Of a stretch of DNA of 64,000 nucleotides, positions 20,001 through 28,539 are shown one piece after another. The stretch spans positions 124,001-188,000 of the forward strand of contig NZ_VFUZ01000005.1 in assembly GCF_006658505.1 (NCBI RefSeq), in the 5' to 3' direction. The stretch is from Mesorhizobium sp. B2-4-15. Its GTDB lineage: Bacteria; Pseudomonadota; Alphaproteobacteria; Rhizobiales; Rhizobiaceae. Position 1 is the stretch's first letter. Each line of letters opens with the position of its first letter. The notes under the pieces were generated by a model, which made no database searches, was not told where the DNA came from, and was given only the letters and a program-made list of their open reading frames with translations. The translations under genes and the position numbers were made by a program.

Positions 20001-23000
20001 TCATTCGGCGGCCTGAAGCTCGGGCCGTGCCGGCGCCGTCGCCAAGCGTTCGAGCAGCCTTTGACGCTCGCCCGCGGCCTTTTCGGCACTGGCTTGCCGG
20101 ACATGGCCGTAGCCTCGGATAAGCGCGGGGACCGAAACAAGGCCGATCGCCGCCTCGGCCTTGCCCGGCGCCAGCGACTTGGCGACCAATTCCAGGTCGG
20201 CCTCATACTGCGCCAGCAATTGCCGTTCCATGCGCCGTTCGCCGGTGTACCCGAACGGGTCGAAGGCGGTGCCGCGCAGCCCCTTCATCGCCGCAAGCAG
20301 GCGAAAACCCTTCATCATCCACGGGCCGAAGCTCGATTTCCTCGGTTTGCCGTCATTGCCGCGACGTCCCATGATCGGTGGCGCAAGATGGAATTCGAGT
20401 TTCTCGTAGCTCTGGAACTGCTTTCCAAGCTCGGCGGCGAAGGTGCCGTCGGTATAGAGCCGCGCCACCTCGTATTCGTCCTTGATCGCCATCAGCTTGA
20501 ACAGGCTTTTTGCGGCCGCCGCGGTCACAACGGTCGAACCCGGCATGGCCTTCGTCTCCGCCGCCCGCAGTGCGGAAATCCTGTCGGCATAACGCTTGCC
20601 GTAGGCGGCGTTCTGATACGCAGTCAGGAAGGTGACACGGCGGGCAATGATCTCGTCCAGCGTCTCGGCAATCGCAGCTGCCTGCGTCACCTTGCCGGGC
20701 TTGGTGATGAGACCGCGCACAAAATCCGGCTCGTGTGCGGCGCGGCGGCCCCAGCGGAAGGCGGCGATGTTCATCGCCACCGCTTCGCCATTCAATTCGA
20801 TAGCTTTTTCAATGGCTTCCGCCGACAACGGCAGGCCTCCATGCTGGAAGGCAAAGCCAAGCATGAACATGTTGGCGCCGAGCGAATTGCCGAACAGGGT
20901 GGTGGCGGTGCCGGTGGCGTCGAAGAAATGCGCCTTCTCGTCGCCGGCGGCGGCACGGATCGCCTTCTTCAGCCGTTCGACCGGCAAGGAGAAATCGGCC
21001 GACCGGGCAAACTCGCCAGGCATGATCTCGGCGGTGTTGGCGAGGAAGATCGTATGTCCCTCGCGGACAGCCGTCAGCACTTTCTTGGCGCCCGACACGA
21101 CGAGGTCGCAGCCAAGCACGAGATCGGCCTTGCCCGCGGAGACGCGGATGGCATGGATGTCTTCCGGCGTGCGGGCGATGCGGACGTGGGTGAACACCGA
21201 GCCGCCCTTCTGGGCGAGGCCGGCCATGTCGATCATGCCGCAGCCCTTGTCCTCGATATGGGCCGCCATGCCGAGCACGGCACCCACGGTGACGACGCCG
21301 GTGCCCCCGACACCGTCGATGATCGCCGCCCAGCCCTCCCCGCCCAGCGGGAATTCGGTGGGCATGGGCACGCCGTCGAGCGGATCGGTCTTGCCGGCCA
21401 AGCCTTCGGCCTTGCGGATCTTGGCGCCGTGCACGGTGACGAAGGACGGGCAGAAGCCGTTGACGCAGGAGAAATCCTTGTTGCAGCTCGACTGGTCGAT
21501 CTTGCGCTTGCGGCCGAATTCGGTCTCGACCGGCTGGATGGAGACGCAGTTCGACTGCACCCCGCAATCGCCGCAGCCTTCACAGACCAGTTCGTTGATG
21601 AAGACGCGCTTGTCGGGATCAGGAAAGGTGCCGCGCTTGCGGCGGCGGCGTTTTTCGGCGGCACAGGTCTGGTCGTAGAGCAGGATCGATACGCCCTTGA
21701 CGTCGCGCAGCTCGCGCTGGACGAGATCGAGGTCGTCGCGGTGGTGAATGGTGGCACCAGCCGGGAATTCGGCCTTGCCGGCATATTTGTCGGGCTCGTC
21801 GGTGACGATGGCGATGCGGTCGACGCCTTCGGCCCGCACCTGCCTGGCGATCATGTCCACCGTCAGGCCGCCCTCATGCGGCTGGCCGCCGGTCATGGCG
21901 ACAGCGTCGTTATAGAGGATCTTGTAGGTGATGTTGGCTTCGCTCGACAGCGCAAAGCGGATCGCCAGCGTACCGGAATGGTTGTAGGTGCCGTCGCCGA
22001 GGTTCTGGAAGATGTGGTCGCGCTTGGAGAACGGCGCCTGACCGACCCATTGCGCGCCCTCGCCGCCCATGGCCGTGAAGCCGAGGGTGTTGCGGTCCAT
22101 CCACAGCGCCATGAAATGGCAGCCGATGCCGGCGGCGGCGATCGAGCCGTCCGGCACCTTGGTCGAGGAATTGTGCGGACAGCCCGAACAGAAGAAAGGC
22201 GTGCGCGAACCGATATCGCTGGCGTCCGCCAGCATCGCCTGGAACTGGCGCAGCTTCGCCACCCGCGCCGAGATCTCCTCGGACGGACCGATGGTTTTGA
22301 CGATCCTCTCGCCAAGGGCAATCGCAATCTCGTTGGGGTCGAGCGCGCCCTTGGCCGGGAACAGCCAGTCGCCGCGCTCGTCTTTCTTGCCGACGATAAC
22401 CGGCTGCGAGGCGGTGCCGTAGAGGCCTTCGCGCAGTTGCACCTCGATCAGCGAGCGCTTCTCCTCGACGACGATGATGGTGTCGAGGCCGCGTGCAAAC
22501 TCCGCGATATGATGCAGGTCGAGCGGCCAGGGGCAGCCGACCTTGAACAACCGCACGCCGATGCGGTTGGCGGCCGCCTCGTCGATACCGATATCCTCCA
22601 GCGCCTGGCGGACATCGAGATAGCTCTTGCCCAGCGTGATGATGCCGAGCTTCGGGTTGCGGCCGCCCGAATAGACGATGCGGTTCAACCCGTTGGCATG
22701 GATGAAGGCGGAGGCGGCTGCGCGCTTGTATTCGTGCAGCCGTTCCTCCTGGCCGAGCATGTCGATTTCGTGGCGGATGTTGAGGCCGCCCTGCGGCATG
22801 TCGAACTCCGGCACGACGATGTTCAACCGCTCGAGCGAGGCATCGACCGAGGCCGTCGATTCGATGTTGTCCTTGACGCATTTGATCGCCGCCCAGGTGC
22901 CGGCGAAACGCGACATGGCAAAGCCATAGAGGCCGTAATCGATGATCTCCTGGACGCCGGCCGGATTGAGGATCGGCACCATGGCGTCGACGAAAAGGAA

Positions 23001-23480
23001 TTCGGTGGCATGCGCATTGGTCGAGGATTCTGCCATATGGTCGTCGCCCATGAGCGCGAGCACGCCGCCATGCTTCGACGAACCGGCGAGATTGGCGTGG
23101 CGGAACACGTCGCCTGAACGATCGACGCCCGGACCCTTGCCGTACCAGACGGAGAAGACGCCGTCATGGGTGCCCTCGCCCAGCAATTCCGTCTGCTGGG
23201 AGCCCCAGCAGGCGGTGGCGGCAAGCTCCTCGTTGAGGCCGGGCTGGAAGACGATATCGGCCCCGGCGAGTTGCTTCTTCGCCTTCCACAGCTGCATGTC
23301 GAGGCCGCCGAGCGGCGAGCCGCGATAGCCGGAAACGAAGCCGGCGGTGTTGAGACCAGCGCGACGGTCGCGCTCACGCTGCATCAGGAGCATGCGGATG
23401 ACCGCCTGCGCGCCGGACAGGAAGATGCGCTCCTTCCCGAGGTCGAACTTGTCGTCGAGCGCGACATCATGCAGTGTCAT
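20001..23480 (-). CDS. Single-chain indolepyruvate ferredoxin oxidoreductase
   Basis: This 1159-residue protein is a fused 2-oxoacid ferredoxin oxidoreductase of the aerobic proteobacterial indolepyruvate type. It decarboxylates aryl pyruvates from amino acid transamination to acyl-CoA. The N-terminal domain has FVSGYRGSPLGGLD and GPGVDRSGDVFRHAN. The thiamine diphosphate domain has CSGCPHNSSTKVPDG and MGGEGAQWVGQ. A cysteine-rich ferredoxin-like segment contains CEGCGDCGVQSNC. The gamma-type domain follows with GVGGTGVVTVGAVLG. MTLHDVALDD is chosen as the start from family length and an AGGAA upstream; the longer frame adds about 58 atypical residues. It stands alone. Confidence 0.92.
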   Translation of the reverse strand: MTLHDVALDDKFDLGKERIFLSGAQAVIRMLLMQRERDRRAGLNTAGFVSGYRGSPLGGLDMQLWKAKKQLAGADIVFQPGLNEELAATACWGSQQTELLGEGTHDGVFSVWYGKGPGVDRSGDVFRHANLAGSSKHGGVLALMGDDHMAESSTNAHATEFLFVDAMVPILNPAGVQEIIDYGLYGFAMSRFAGTWAAIKCVKDNIESTASVDASLERLNIVVPEFDMPQGGLNIRHEIDMLGQEERLHEYKRAAASAFIHANGLNRIVYSGGRNPKLGIITLGKSYLDVRQALEDIGIDEAAANRIGVRLFKVGCPWPLDLHHIAEFARGLDTIIVVEEKRSLIEVQLREGLYGTASQPVIVGKKDERGDWLFPAKGALDPNEIAIALGERIVKTIGPSEEISARVAKLRQFQAMLADASDIGSRTPFFCSGCPHNSSTKVPDGSIAAAGIGCHFMALWMDRNTLGFTAMGGEGAQWVGQAPFSKRDHIFQNLGDGTYNHSGTLAIRFALSSEANITYKILYNDAVAMTGGQPHEGGLTVDMIARQVRAEGVDRIAIVTDEPDKYAGKAEFPAGATIHHRDDLDLVQRELRDVKGVSILLYDQTCAAEKRRRRKRGTFPDPDKRVFINELVCEGCGDCGVQSNCVSIQPVETEFGRKRKIDQSSCNKDFSCVNGFCPSFVTVHGAKIRKAEGLAGKTDPLDGVPMPTEFPLGGEGWAAIIDGVGGTGVVTVGAVLGMAAHIEDKGCGMIDMAGLAQKGGSVFTHVRIARTPEDIHAIRVSAGKADLVLGCDLVVSGAKKVLTAVREGHTIFLANTAEIMPGEFARSADFSLPVERLKKAIRAAAGDEKAHFFDATGTATTLFGNSLGANMFMLGFAFQHGGLPLSAEAIEKAIELNGEAVAMNIAAFRWGRRAAHEPDFVRGLITKPGKVTQAAAIAETLDEIIARRVTFLTAYQNAAYGKRYADRISALRAAETKAMPGSTVVTAAAAKSLFKLMAIKDEYEVARLYTDGTFAAELGKQFQSYEKLEFHLAPPIMGRRGNDGKPRKSSFGPWMMKGFRLLAAMKGLRGTAFDPFGYTGERRMERQLLAQYEADLELVAKSLAPGKAEAAIGLVSVPALIRGYGHVRQASAEKAAGERQRLLERLATAPARPELQAAE

Positions 23481-23697
23481 CAGGCATTTCCTCTGCGAAG
23501 GCCGCGCGGGGCAGCAGCCAACGTCGGGATCGGATGACGCATCCTTTCTTCCCTTGCAAGGCAGGTCAAACAAAATCGAAGAGGCCAGGCAACGCGCAAC
23601 AAACGGTCCGCCAGGCGCTGGACCGCGCACGAAACCGCCCGCCGGCATGGCCACGGCGCACGAAAATTCCGGCGGAAATCGATGTCGTCAGAGGATA

Positions 23698-24231
23698 TCA
23701 GCCGGCTTTCGAGCAATCCGGCTTCGGCTCACCCGGCAGTTTGCCGTCGGGATGACCGGCAAGGTCGGGATTGGCCGTATAGAGCTGGTCGATGACCAGC
23801 GGCCGGTCGGGCAGGATCAACTGGTCTTCCGTCGACATCAGCGTGGTGTCGATCTTCTGCAGGACCGTCCCGTCGGAACCCTTGATGGTGATGGCGATGG
23901 CATAGGGCTTGTTCTTGACGATACAGGTCAGCGCCGGGCTCTCCAGGCTGACCTTGTCGAGCTTCGGCCAGACCTTCTGCTCAACCACGAAAGGCGCGCC
24001 GCCGGCAGGATTCTGGAAGCTGGCAACCGCCACCTGGCCCTCGCCCATCGGCTGCAGGGGCCGCAGCGTCACCACATAGGTGGCCCTGGCGAGACGGTAG
24101 TTGAAGACGAATATCTTGCCGGAAACCTCGAACAGCTTACCCTCGCCGCCGGTATCGCGACAGGCGCCGAGCGCAACGGCGGCAATCAGCATTGCGCCGG
24201 CTACGATCGCACGCGAAAATCCTCTAGGCAT
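23698..24231 (-). CDS. Predicted lipoprotein of unknown function
   Basis: This 177-residue protein has a lipoprotein signal: a hydrophobic stretch after MPRGFSRAIV and a lipobox LGAC with cysteine at residue 24. The mature part is rich in beta-strand-like sequence with TYVVTLRPLQPMGEGQVAVA. I do not recognise the fold or function. Its ATG overlaps the stop of the upstream CGNR gene by eight bases (ATGCCTAG), so the two are translationally linked. The frame continues 5' inside the CGNR gene but that part is a shadow. Confidence 0.72.
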   Translation of the reverse strand: MPRGFSRAIVAGAMLIAAVALGACRDTGGEGKLFEVSGKIFVFNYRLARATYVVTLRPLQPMGEGQVAVASFQNPAGGAPFVVEQKVWPKLDKVSLESPALTCIVKNKPYAIAITIKGSDGTVLQKIDTTLMSTEDQLILPDRPLVIDQLYTANPDLAGHPDGKLPGEPKPDCSKAG

Positions 24232-24835
24232 CCTTGACCTCATTGGCCGCCATGCGGCGACGGCGATAGTGACGACTTGCCTTCTGCCGGTTGCCGCACA
24301 CCGCCATGTCGCACCAGAGGCGGCTGGAATTGCGGCTTCTGTCGACAAACAGCCAGGTGCAGTTGGGGCAAATCCTGAGCCTCGCGATCGTATCGTCACG
24401 CAGCAGCGAAAGCGCTGAAACCGCCAGCGCCGCCTCGAAGGCGATCGGCGTCGCGGGATTCCCGAAGGGCCTTCCCGGCGCACCGATCTCCGTGTGGCTG
24501 CCGGCCAGTCCCTCGGCGCAGGCCCGCAGGAATTCGGGCAGGTCGGCCGTGGCGACCGCGCCCTTCGACACCGCGCCGCGAAACAGCCGGTCGGTCGCCT
24601 CGCGGATCGACAGCACGACGGGCGCGATTGCCACCGGCGAGGACACCGCCAGCCGCCTGTCGCCAAGCTCGGTGGCGCGAAAGCCGCTGGCCGCGTCGGC
24701 GAACCGGGCGATTTCAACCGGATCTTCGAAGCGATCGAAGGTGCGCCGCGGATCGCCGCGCAGCACGACGGTGTTCGCGGTGTCGAGCGCGAGCAGGCCG
24801 CCGGTGAAGCGGTGCGGGGTCCAGGCAACAGTCAT
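24224..24835 (-). CDS. CGNR zinc finger (ABATE domain) transcription factor
   Basis: This 203-residue protein has the N-terminal ABATE domain (from LLALDTANTVVLRG) and a C-terminal CGNR zinc finger. The zinc-binding set is visible as CPNC near residue 160 and CDMAVCGNR followed by ASRHYRRRR. Such proteins are predicted DNA-binding regulators linked to stress or ABC-type genes; direct targets are unknown. The start is the ATG at 24835; a TTG two codons upstream is possible. It probably forms a two-gene unit with the lipoprotein gene. Confidence 0.85.
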   Translation of the reverse strand: MTVAWTPHRFTGGLLALDTANTVVLRGDPRRTFDRFEDPVEIARFADAASGFRATELGDRRLAVSSPVAIAPVVLSIREATDRLFRGAVSKGAVATADLPEFLRACAEGLAGSHTEIGAPGRPFGNPATPIAFEAALAVSALSLLRDDTIARLRICPNCTWLFVDRSRNSSRLWCDMAVCGNRQKASRHYRRRRMAANEVKDA

Positions 24836-24924
24836 CCTCAAAATCTAACCGATAAATCGCATTTGACAAGTTAGATTCGCCGATGCAAACCTCTGGTGCG
24901 ATGGTATCGTCGCCTTTGGCTTGA

Positions 24925-24969
24925 GCATGTCGTTGTCCCAAAGCCGCTTCGCACTTTTGGGCGACATGC
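24925..24969. repeat. 45-bp palindromic element, copy 1
   Basis: Outer arms GCATGTCG and CGACATGC are perfect, and inner arms CCCAAA/TTTTGGG pair around a CG-rich loop, leaving a 4-nt bulge on the left side. It differs from copy 2 at a single base. A third, more diverged copy is at 34345. Such hairpin elements are commonly dispersed in rhizobial intergenic regions. Confidence 0.8.
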
Positions 24970-24984
24970 GCCTGTTGCTGTTAA

Positions 24985-25029
24985 GCATGTCGTTGTCCCA
25001 AAACCGCTTCGCACTTTTGGGCGACATGC
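24985..25029. repeat. 45-bp palindromic element, copy 2
   Basis: Same element as copy 1, in direct orientation 60 bp further on, with 44 of 45 bases identical. Its end lies 14 bp before the ATG of the LivH-like gene, so the hairpin would sit in that gene's leader or promoter. Confidence 0.8.
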
Positions 25030-25043
25030 TTTGAGGGTCTTGC

Positions 25044-25949
25044 ATGCTCTATTTCTTCCAGCAGGTGCTGAACGGGCTGCATTCGGGCGCCCTCTATGCG
25101 CTGCTGGCCTTCGGCTATGTGCTGACCAACGGCATCCTGCACCGCACCAACCTCGCCTACGGCGCGCTGTTTGCTTTCTGTGGCCAGACGATGATCCTGA
25201 CCGTCGCCTTCGGCTACCAGGTGCTGTGGCTGACGGTATTGGCGTCGGTGCTGCTCGGCATCCTCGCCGCATTTCTCTATGCCGCGCTCATCAGCCATGT
25301 GCTGTCGCGGAGCGTCTTCGAACCGCTGGCCGACCGCTCGCCCAATGCCATCGTGGTGACCACGCTCGGCATCCTGCTCGTCCTGTCGGAAGCGAGCCGT
25401 ATCGCCGCCGACACGCATGATCTGTGGCTGCCGCCGTTGCTGGCCCAGCCCATCGTCTTCGCCGAAGGCTCCGGCTTCAAGGCGACGCTGACGCTGGTCC
25501 AGGTGCTCGACTGCGCGGTGGTCCTGGCGACGGTCGCGCTGGCCACCTGGGCGTTTGCGCGCTCCAACTTCGGCCGCTCCTGGCGCGCCGTTTCCGACGA
25601 CCCGAGGGCCGCCGCCATGTGCGGCATCGACGTACGCGGCGTGTTCCGGCGTGCCGTCCTGTTTGGCTGTTTCTGCGCCGCGCTGGCCGGTGTCATGGCC
25701 AGTCTCTACTACGGCAATGTCGGCTTCGGCTCCGGCCTCGTCTACGGCCTGAAAATCCTCTTCGTGACGGCGGTCGGCGGCTATCTTTCGCCGCCGCGCG
25801 CCGCTGTCGGCGCAGCCGCCTTCGGCATGGCCGAATCACTGTGGGCCGGCTATTTCCCGGTCGAATGGCGCGATGCGTGGATGTATCTGTTCCTGGTGGC
25901 CATGCTGATCCTGATCGGCGCCGGCCGAGACGCTGGCAAGGTCGTCTGA
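25044..25949 (+). CDS. LivH-type branched-chain amino acid ABC permease (orphan)
   Basis: This 301-residue protein has about eight membrane helices and the LivH start QVLNGLHSGALYALLAFGYVL, with GILHRTNLAYGALFAF in the second segment. The ATPase docking loop is near SWRAVSDDPRAAAMCGIDVR. No LivM, LivG, LivF or binding protein gene is adjacent, so the gene is an orphan here and its partners must be elsewhere or lost. A GAGGG lies 6 nt before the ATG. Two 45-bp palindromes occupy the upstream region. A TRAP transporter follows after 187 bp and need not be related. Confidence 0.88.
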   Translation: MLYFFQQVLNGLHSGALYALLAFGYVLTNGILHRTNLAYGALFAFCGQTMILTVAFGYQVLWLTVLASVLLGILAAFLYAALISHVLSRSVFEPLADRSPNAIVVTTLGILLVLSEASRIAADTHDLWLPPLLAQPIVFAEGSGFKATLTLVQVLDCAVVLATVALATWAFARSNFGRSWRAVSDDPRAAAMCGIDVRGVFRRAVLFGCFCAALAGVMASLYYGNVGFGSGLVYGLKILFVTAVGGYLSPPRAAVGAAAFGMAESLWAGYFPVEWRDAWMYLFLVAMLILIGAGRDAGKVV

Positions 25950-26136
25950 GCCCATCAGACTTTGGTTGCATGACGCGGCGGCAGATCGCCGTCATCCGGG
26001 CTTGCCTCTCGTCCGGCGCCGCTTTGCGGCTCCTATGCTTGTTGACCCGTCTGGCCACGCACGGCATACCGTTAGGCCACGGGGCGTGACGGCAAAAGGG
26101 GAAGCCGACACGCCGCCGGTACAAGGGAGGGACTGC

Positions 26137-26739
26137 ATGGAAGGACCGCTCGCTCTGTCGCGGGGCATCGACCGCCTCAACGAATTCATCGGCAAATCGG
26201 TGTCCTGGCTGATCCTGCTGGCAATCCTGGTGAGCGCCGCCAACGCCGCCATCCGCAAGGTCTTCGACATCTCGTCGAACGCATGGCTGGAGTTGCAATG
26301 GTACCTGTTCGGCGCGGCGTTCATGCTGGCCGCCGGCTATACACTCAAGCAGAACGAACATATCCGCATCGACATCGTCTACGGCCTGTTCCCGCGCCGC
26401 GCGCAGCACTGGATCGATCTGTTCGGCCACGTCGTCTTCCTAATGCCGTTCGTGACGCTGATGGTGTTCTATTTCGTGCCCTACGTGTCGCTGTCGTTCC
26501 ACAGCGGCGAAATGTCGACCAACGCCGGCGGCCTGATCATCTGGCCGGCCAAGGCCATCCTGCTGGTGGGTTTCTTCCTGCTGGCGCTGCAGGGTGTTTC
26601 CGAGATCATCAAGAAGATCGCCATCATGCGCGGCGACATGGATGATCCCAATCCATTCATATCGGCGCATGAACAGGCGGAACTCGAAGCCAAGGCGCTC
26701 GTGGAAGAGACCAAGGCGCTTGGCGAGGTGCGCTCGTGA
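26137..26739 (+). CDS. TRAP transporter small permease (DctQ type)
   Basis: This 200-residue protein has four membrane helices, with the family motif LQWYLFGAAFMLAAGYTLK and NEHIRIDI. It is the small membrane subunit of a sodium-coupled TRAP importer. GGGAGG lies 6 nt before the ATG at 26137; the frame upstream is open but not family-like. The C-terminal 40 residues are acidic and glutamate-rich. Its stop overlaps the GTG start of the large permease by four bases. Confidence 0.92.
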   Translation: MEGPLALSRGIDRLNEFIGKSVSWLILLAILVSAANAAIRKVFDISSNAWLELQWYLFGAAFMLAAGYTLKQNEHIRIDIVYGLFPRRAQHWIDLFGHVVFLMPFVTLMVFYFVPYVSLSFHSGEMSTNAGGLIIWPAKAILLVGFFLLALQGVSEIIKKIAIMRGDMDDPNPFISAHEQAELEAKALVEETKALGEVRS

Positions 26740-28526
26740 TCGAGTTCATCGCCCAGAACATGGCGCCGATCATGTTCGCCTCGCTGATCATCTTCCTCTT
26801 GGTCGGCTATCCCGTCGCTTTCTCGCTCGCCGCCAACGGCCTCCTGTTCTTTTTCATCGGCGTGCTGGTCTCGCCCTATTCGGGCGGCTCGATCAACCTC
26901 GCCTGGCCGTTGCTGCATGCGCTGCCGGACAATTTCTACGGCAGTCGGGTGATGTCGAACGACACGCTGCTGGCCATTCCCTTCTTCACCTTCATGGGCA
27001 TCGTGCTGGAACGATCGGGCATGGCGGAAGACCTGCTCGATACGATCGGCCAGCTGTTCGGCCCGATCCGCGGCGGCCTCGCCTACGCGGTCATCTTCGT
27101 CGGCGCGCTGCTCGCCGCCACGACCGGCGTGGTGGCGGCCTCCGTCATCGCCATGGGGCTGATTTCGCTGCCGATCATGCTGCGCTATGGCTATGACCGC
27201 CGGCTGGCGTCGGGCGTCATCGCGGCTTCCGGCACGCTGGCCCAGATCATCCCGCCATCGCTGGTGCTGATCGTGCTCGCCGACCAGCTCGGCCGCTCGG
27301 TGGGCGACATGTATGCGGGCGCGCTGATCCCCGGCCTCGTGCTCACCGGCCTCTACATGCTCTACATACTGATCATGTCGATCGTCCGGCCGAATTCGAT
27401 GCCGGCGCTTCCGCTCGAGGCCCGCACGCTCGGCCATGGCGTGCTGTCGCTGCTGGCGGCACTGGTGGCTGCAGGGGCGATTTCCTACGCGGCCTACCGC
27501 TATCTCGAGCCGACCCATGGCGGAAATGCCGACATCCTCGGTGCCAGCGTCGGCGTGATCGTGATCTATCTCGTGGCGATCGTCGACCAGCGGCTCAAGA
27601 TCAACATGATGTCGCGACTGGCGCAGCAAGTGATCATCGTGCTCATCCCGCCGCTGGCGCTGATCTTCCTGGTGCTCGGCACCATCTTCCTCGGCATCGC
27701 CACGCCGACAGAGGGCGGCGCCATGGGGGCGGTCGGCGCGCTCGCAATGGCTGCGGTCAAGGGCCGCCTGTCACTCGACGTCGTCAAGCAGGCGCTGGCT
27801 TCGACGACCCGGCTGTCATCCTTCGTGCTGTTCATCCTGATCGGCGCGCGGGTGTTCTCGCTGACCTTCTACGGCGTCAATGGCCACATCTGGGTCGAAC
27901 ATCTGCTGACCTCGCTGCCGGGCGGCGAAACCGGCTTCCTGATCGGCGTCAACATACTGGTCTTCGTGCTCGCCTTCTTCCTCGATTTCTTCGAGCTCGC
28001 CTTCATCATCGTGCCGCTTCTGGCGCCGGCAGCCGACAAGCTCGGCATCGACCTGATCTGGTTCGGCGTGCTTCTGGGCGTCAACATGCAGACCAGCTTC
28101 ATGCATCCGCCGTTCGGCTTCGCGCTGTTCTACCTGCGCTCGGTGGCCGCGCGGGTGCCCTATCTCGATCGCCTCACCGGCAAGCAGATCGCGCCGGTCA
28201 CCACCGGCCAGATCTATTGGGGCGCGGCGCCCTTCGTCTGCATCCAGGTGATCATGATCGCGCTGACCATCACCTTCCCGCAGATGGTGATGCACTACAA
28301 GGGCATCACCATCGATCCCGGCACCATCGACTACAAGGTGCCCGAAGTGCCCGGTCTGTCGCCACTCGGCGCACCGGCGGGCGGTGAGGCGCCTGCCAAT
28401 GGCGGTGGCGCGCCGGCCGCGCCCGGCACGCCCGACCTGTCGCAGCCACCAAGTTTCGGCGATGCGCCGCCGGCCAAACCGGCGACACCGGCGCCGGACC
28501 TTTCGCAACCGCCGAGCTTCAACTGA
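26736..28526 (+). CDS. TRAP transporter large permease (DctM type)
   Basis: This 596-residue protein is the transport-driving subunit of the TRAP importer. It keeps the DctM pattern AIPFFTFMGIVLERSGMAEDLL and SGVIAASGTLAQIIPPSLVLIVLADQ. It is longer than the usual 430 residues because of an insert of extra hydrophobic segments around residues 225-300 and a C-terminal tail of about 60 residues. The tail is proline/alanine-rich, with PDLSQPPSF twice. Translation starts at GTG overlapping the previous stop. The binding protein that would complete the system may be the convergent gene at 29676-30785. Confidence 0.92.
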   Translation: MIEFIAQNMAPIMFASLIIFLLVGYPVAFSLAANGLLFFFIGVLVSPYSGGSINLAWPLLHALPDNFYGSRVMSNDTLLAIPFFTFMGIVLERSGMAEDLLDTIGQLFGPIRGGLAYAVIFVGALLAATTGVVAASVIAMGLISLPIMLRYGYDRRLASGVIAASGTLAQIIPPSLVLIVLADQLGRSVGDMYAGALIPGLVLTGLYMLYILIMSIVRPNSMPALPLEARTLGHGVLSLLAALVAAGAISYAAYRYLEPTHGGNADILGASVGVIVIYLVAIVDQRLKINMMSRLAQQVIIVLIPPLALIFLVLGTIFLGIATPTEGGAMGAVGALAMAAVKGRLSLDVVKQALASTTRLSSFVLFILIGARVFSLTFYGVNGHIWVEHLLTSLPGGETGFLIGVNILVFVLAFFLDFFELAFIIVPLLAPAADKLGIDLIWFGVLLGVNMQTSFMHPPFGFALFYLRSVAARVPYLDRLTGKQIAPVTTGQIYWGAAPFVCIQVIMIALTITFPQMVMHYKGITIDPGTIDYKVPEVPGLSPLGAPAGGEAPANGGGAPAAPGTPDLSQPPSFGDAPPAKPATPAPDLSQPPSFN

Positions 28527-28539
28527 TGGGGATGGCGTC

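Noticed and set aside
20061..23117. Plus-strand open frame of 1018 codons opposite the indolepyruvate oxidoreductase
   Set aside because: Antisense to a well-conserved 1159-residue enzyme. Its translation is Arg/Ala/Asp-rich with no recognisable motif.
24845..25420. Two open frames across the 45-bp palindromes
   Set aside because: They contain a repeated peptide because they read through the two repeat copies. No ribosome binding site and no conserved family, so they are repeat artefacts.
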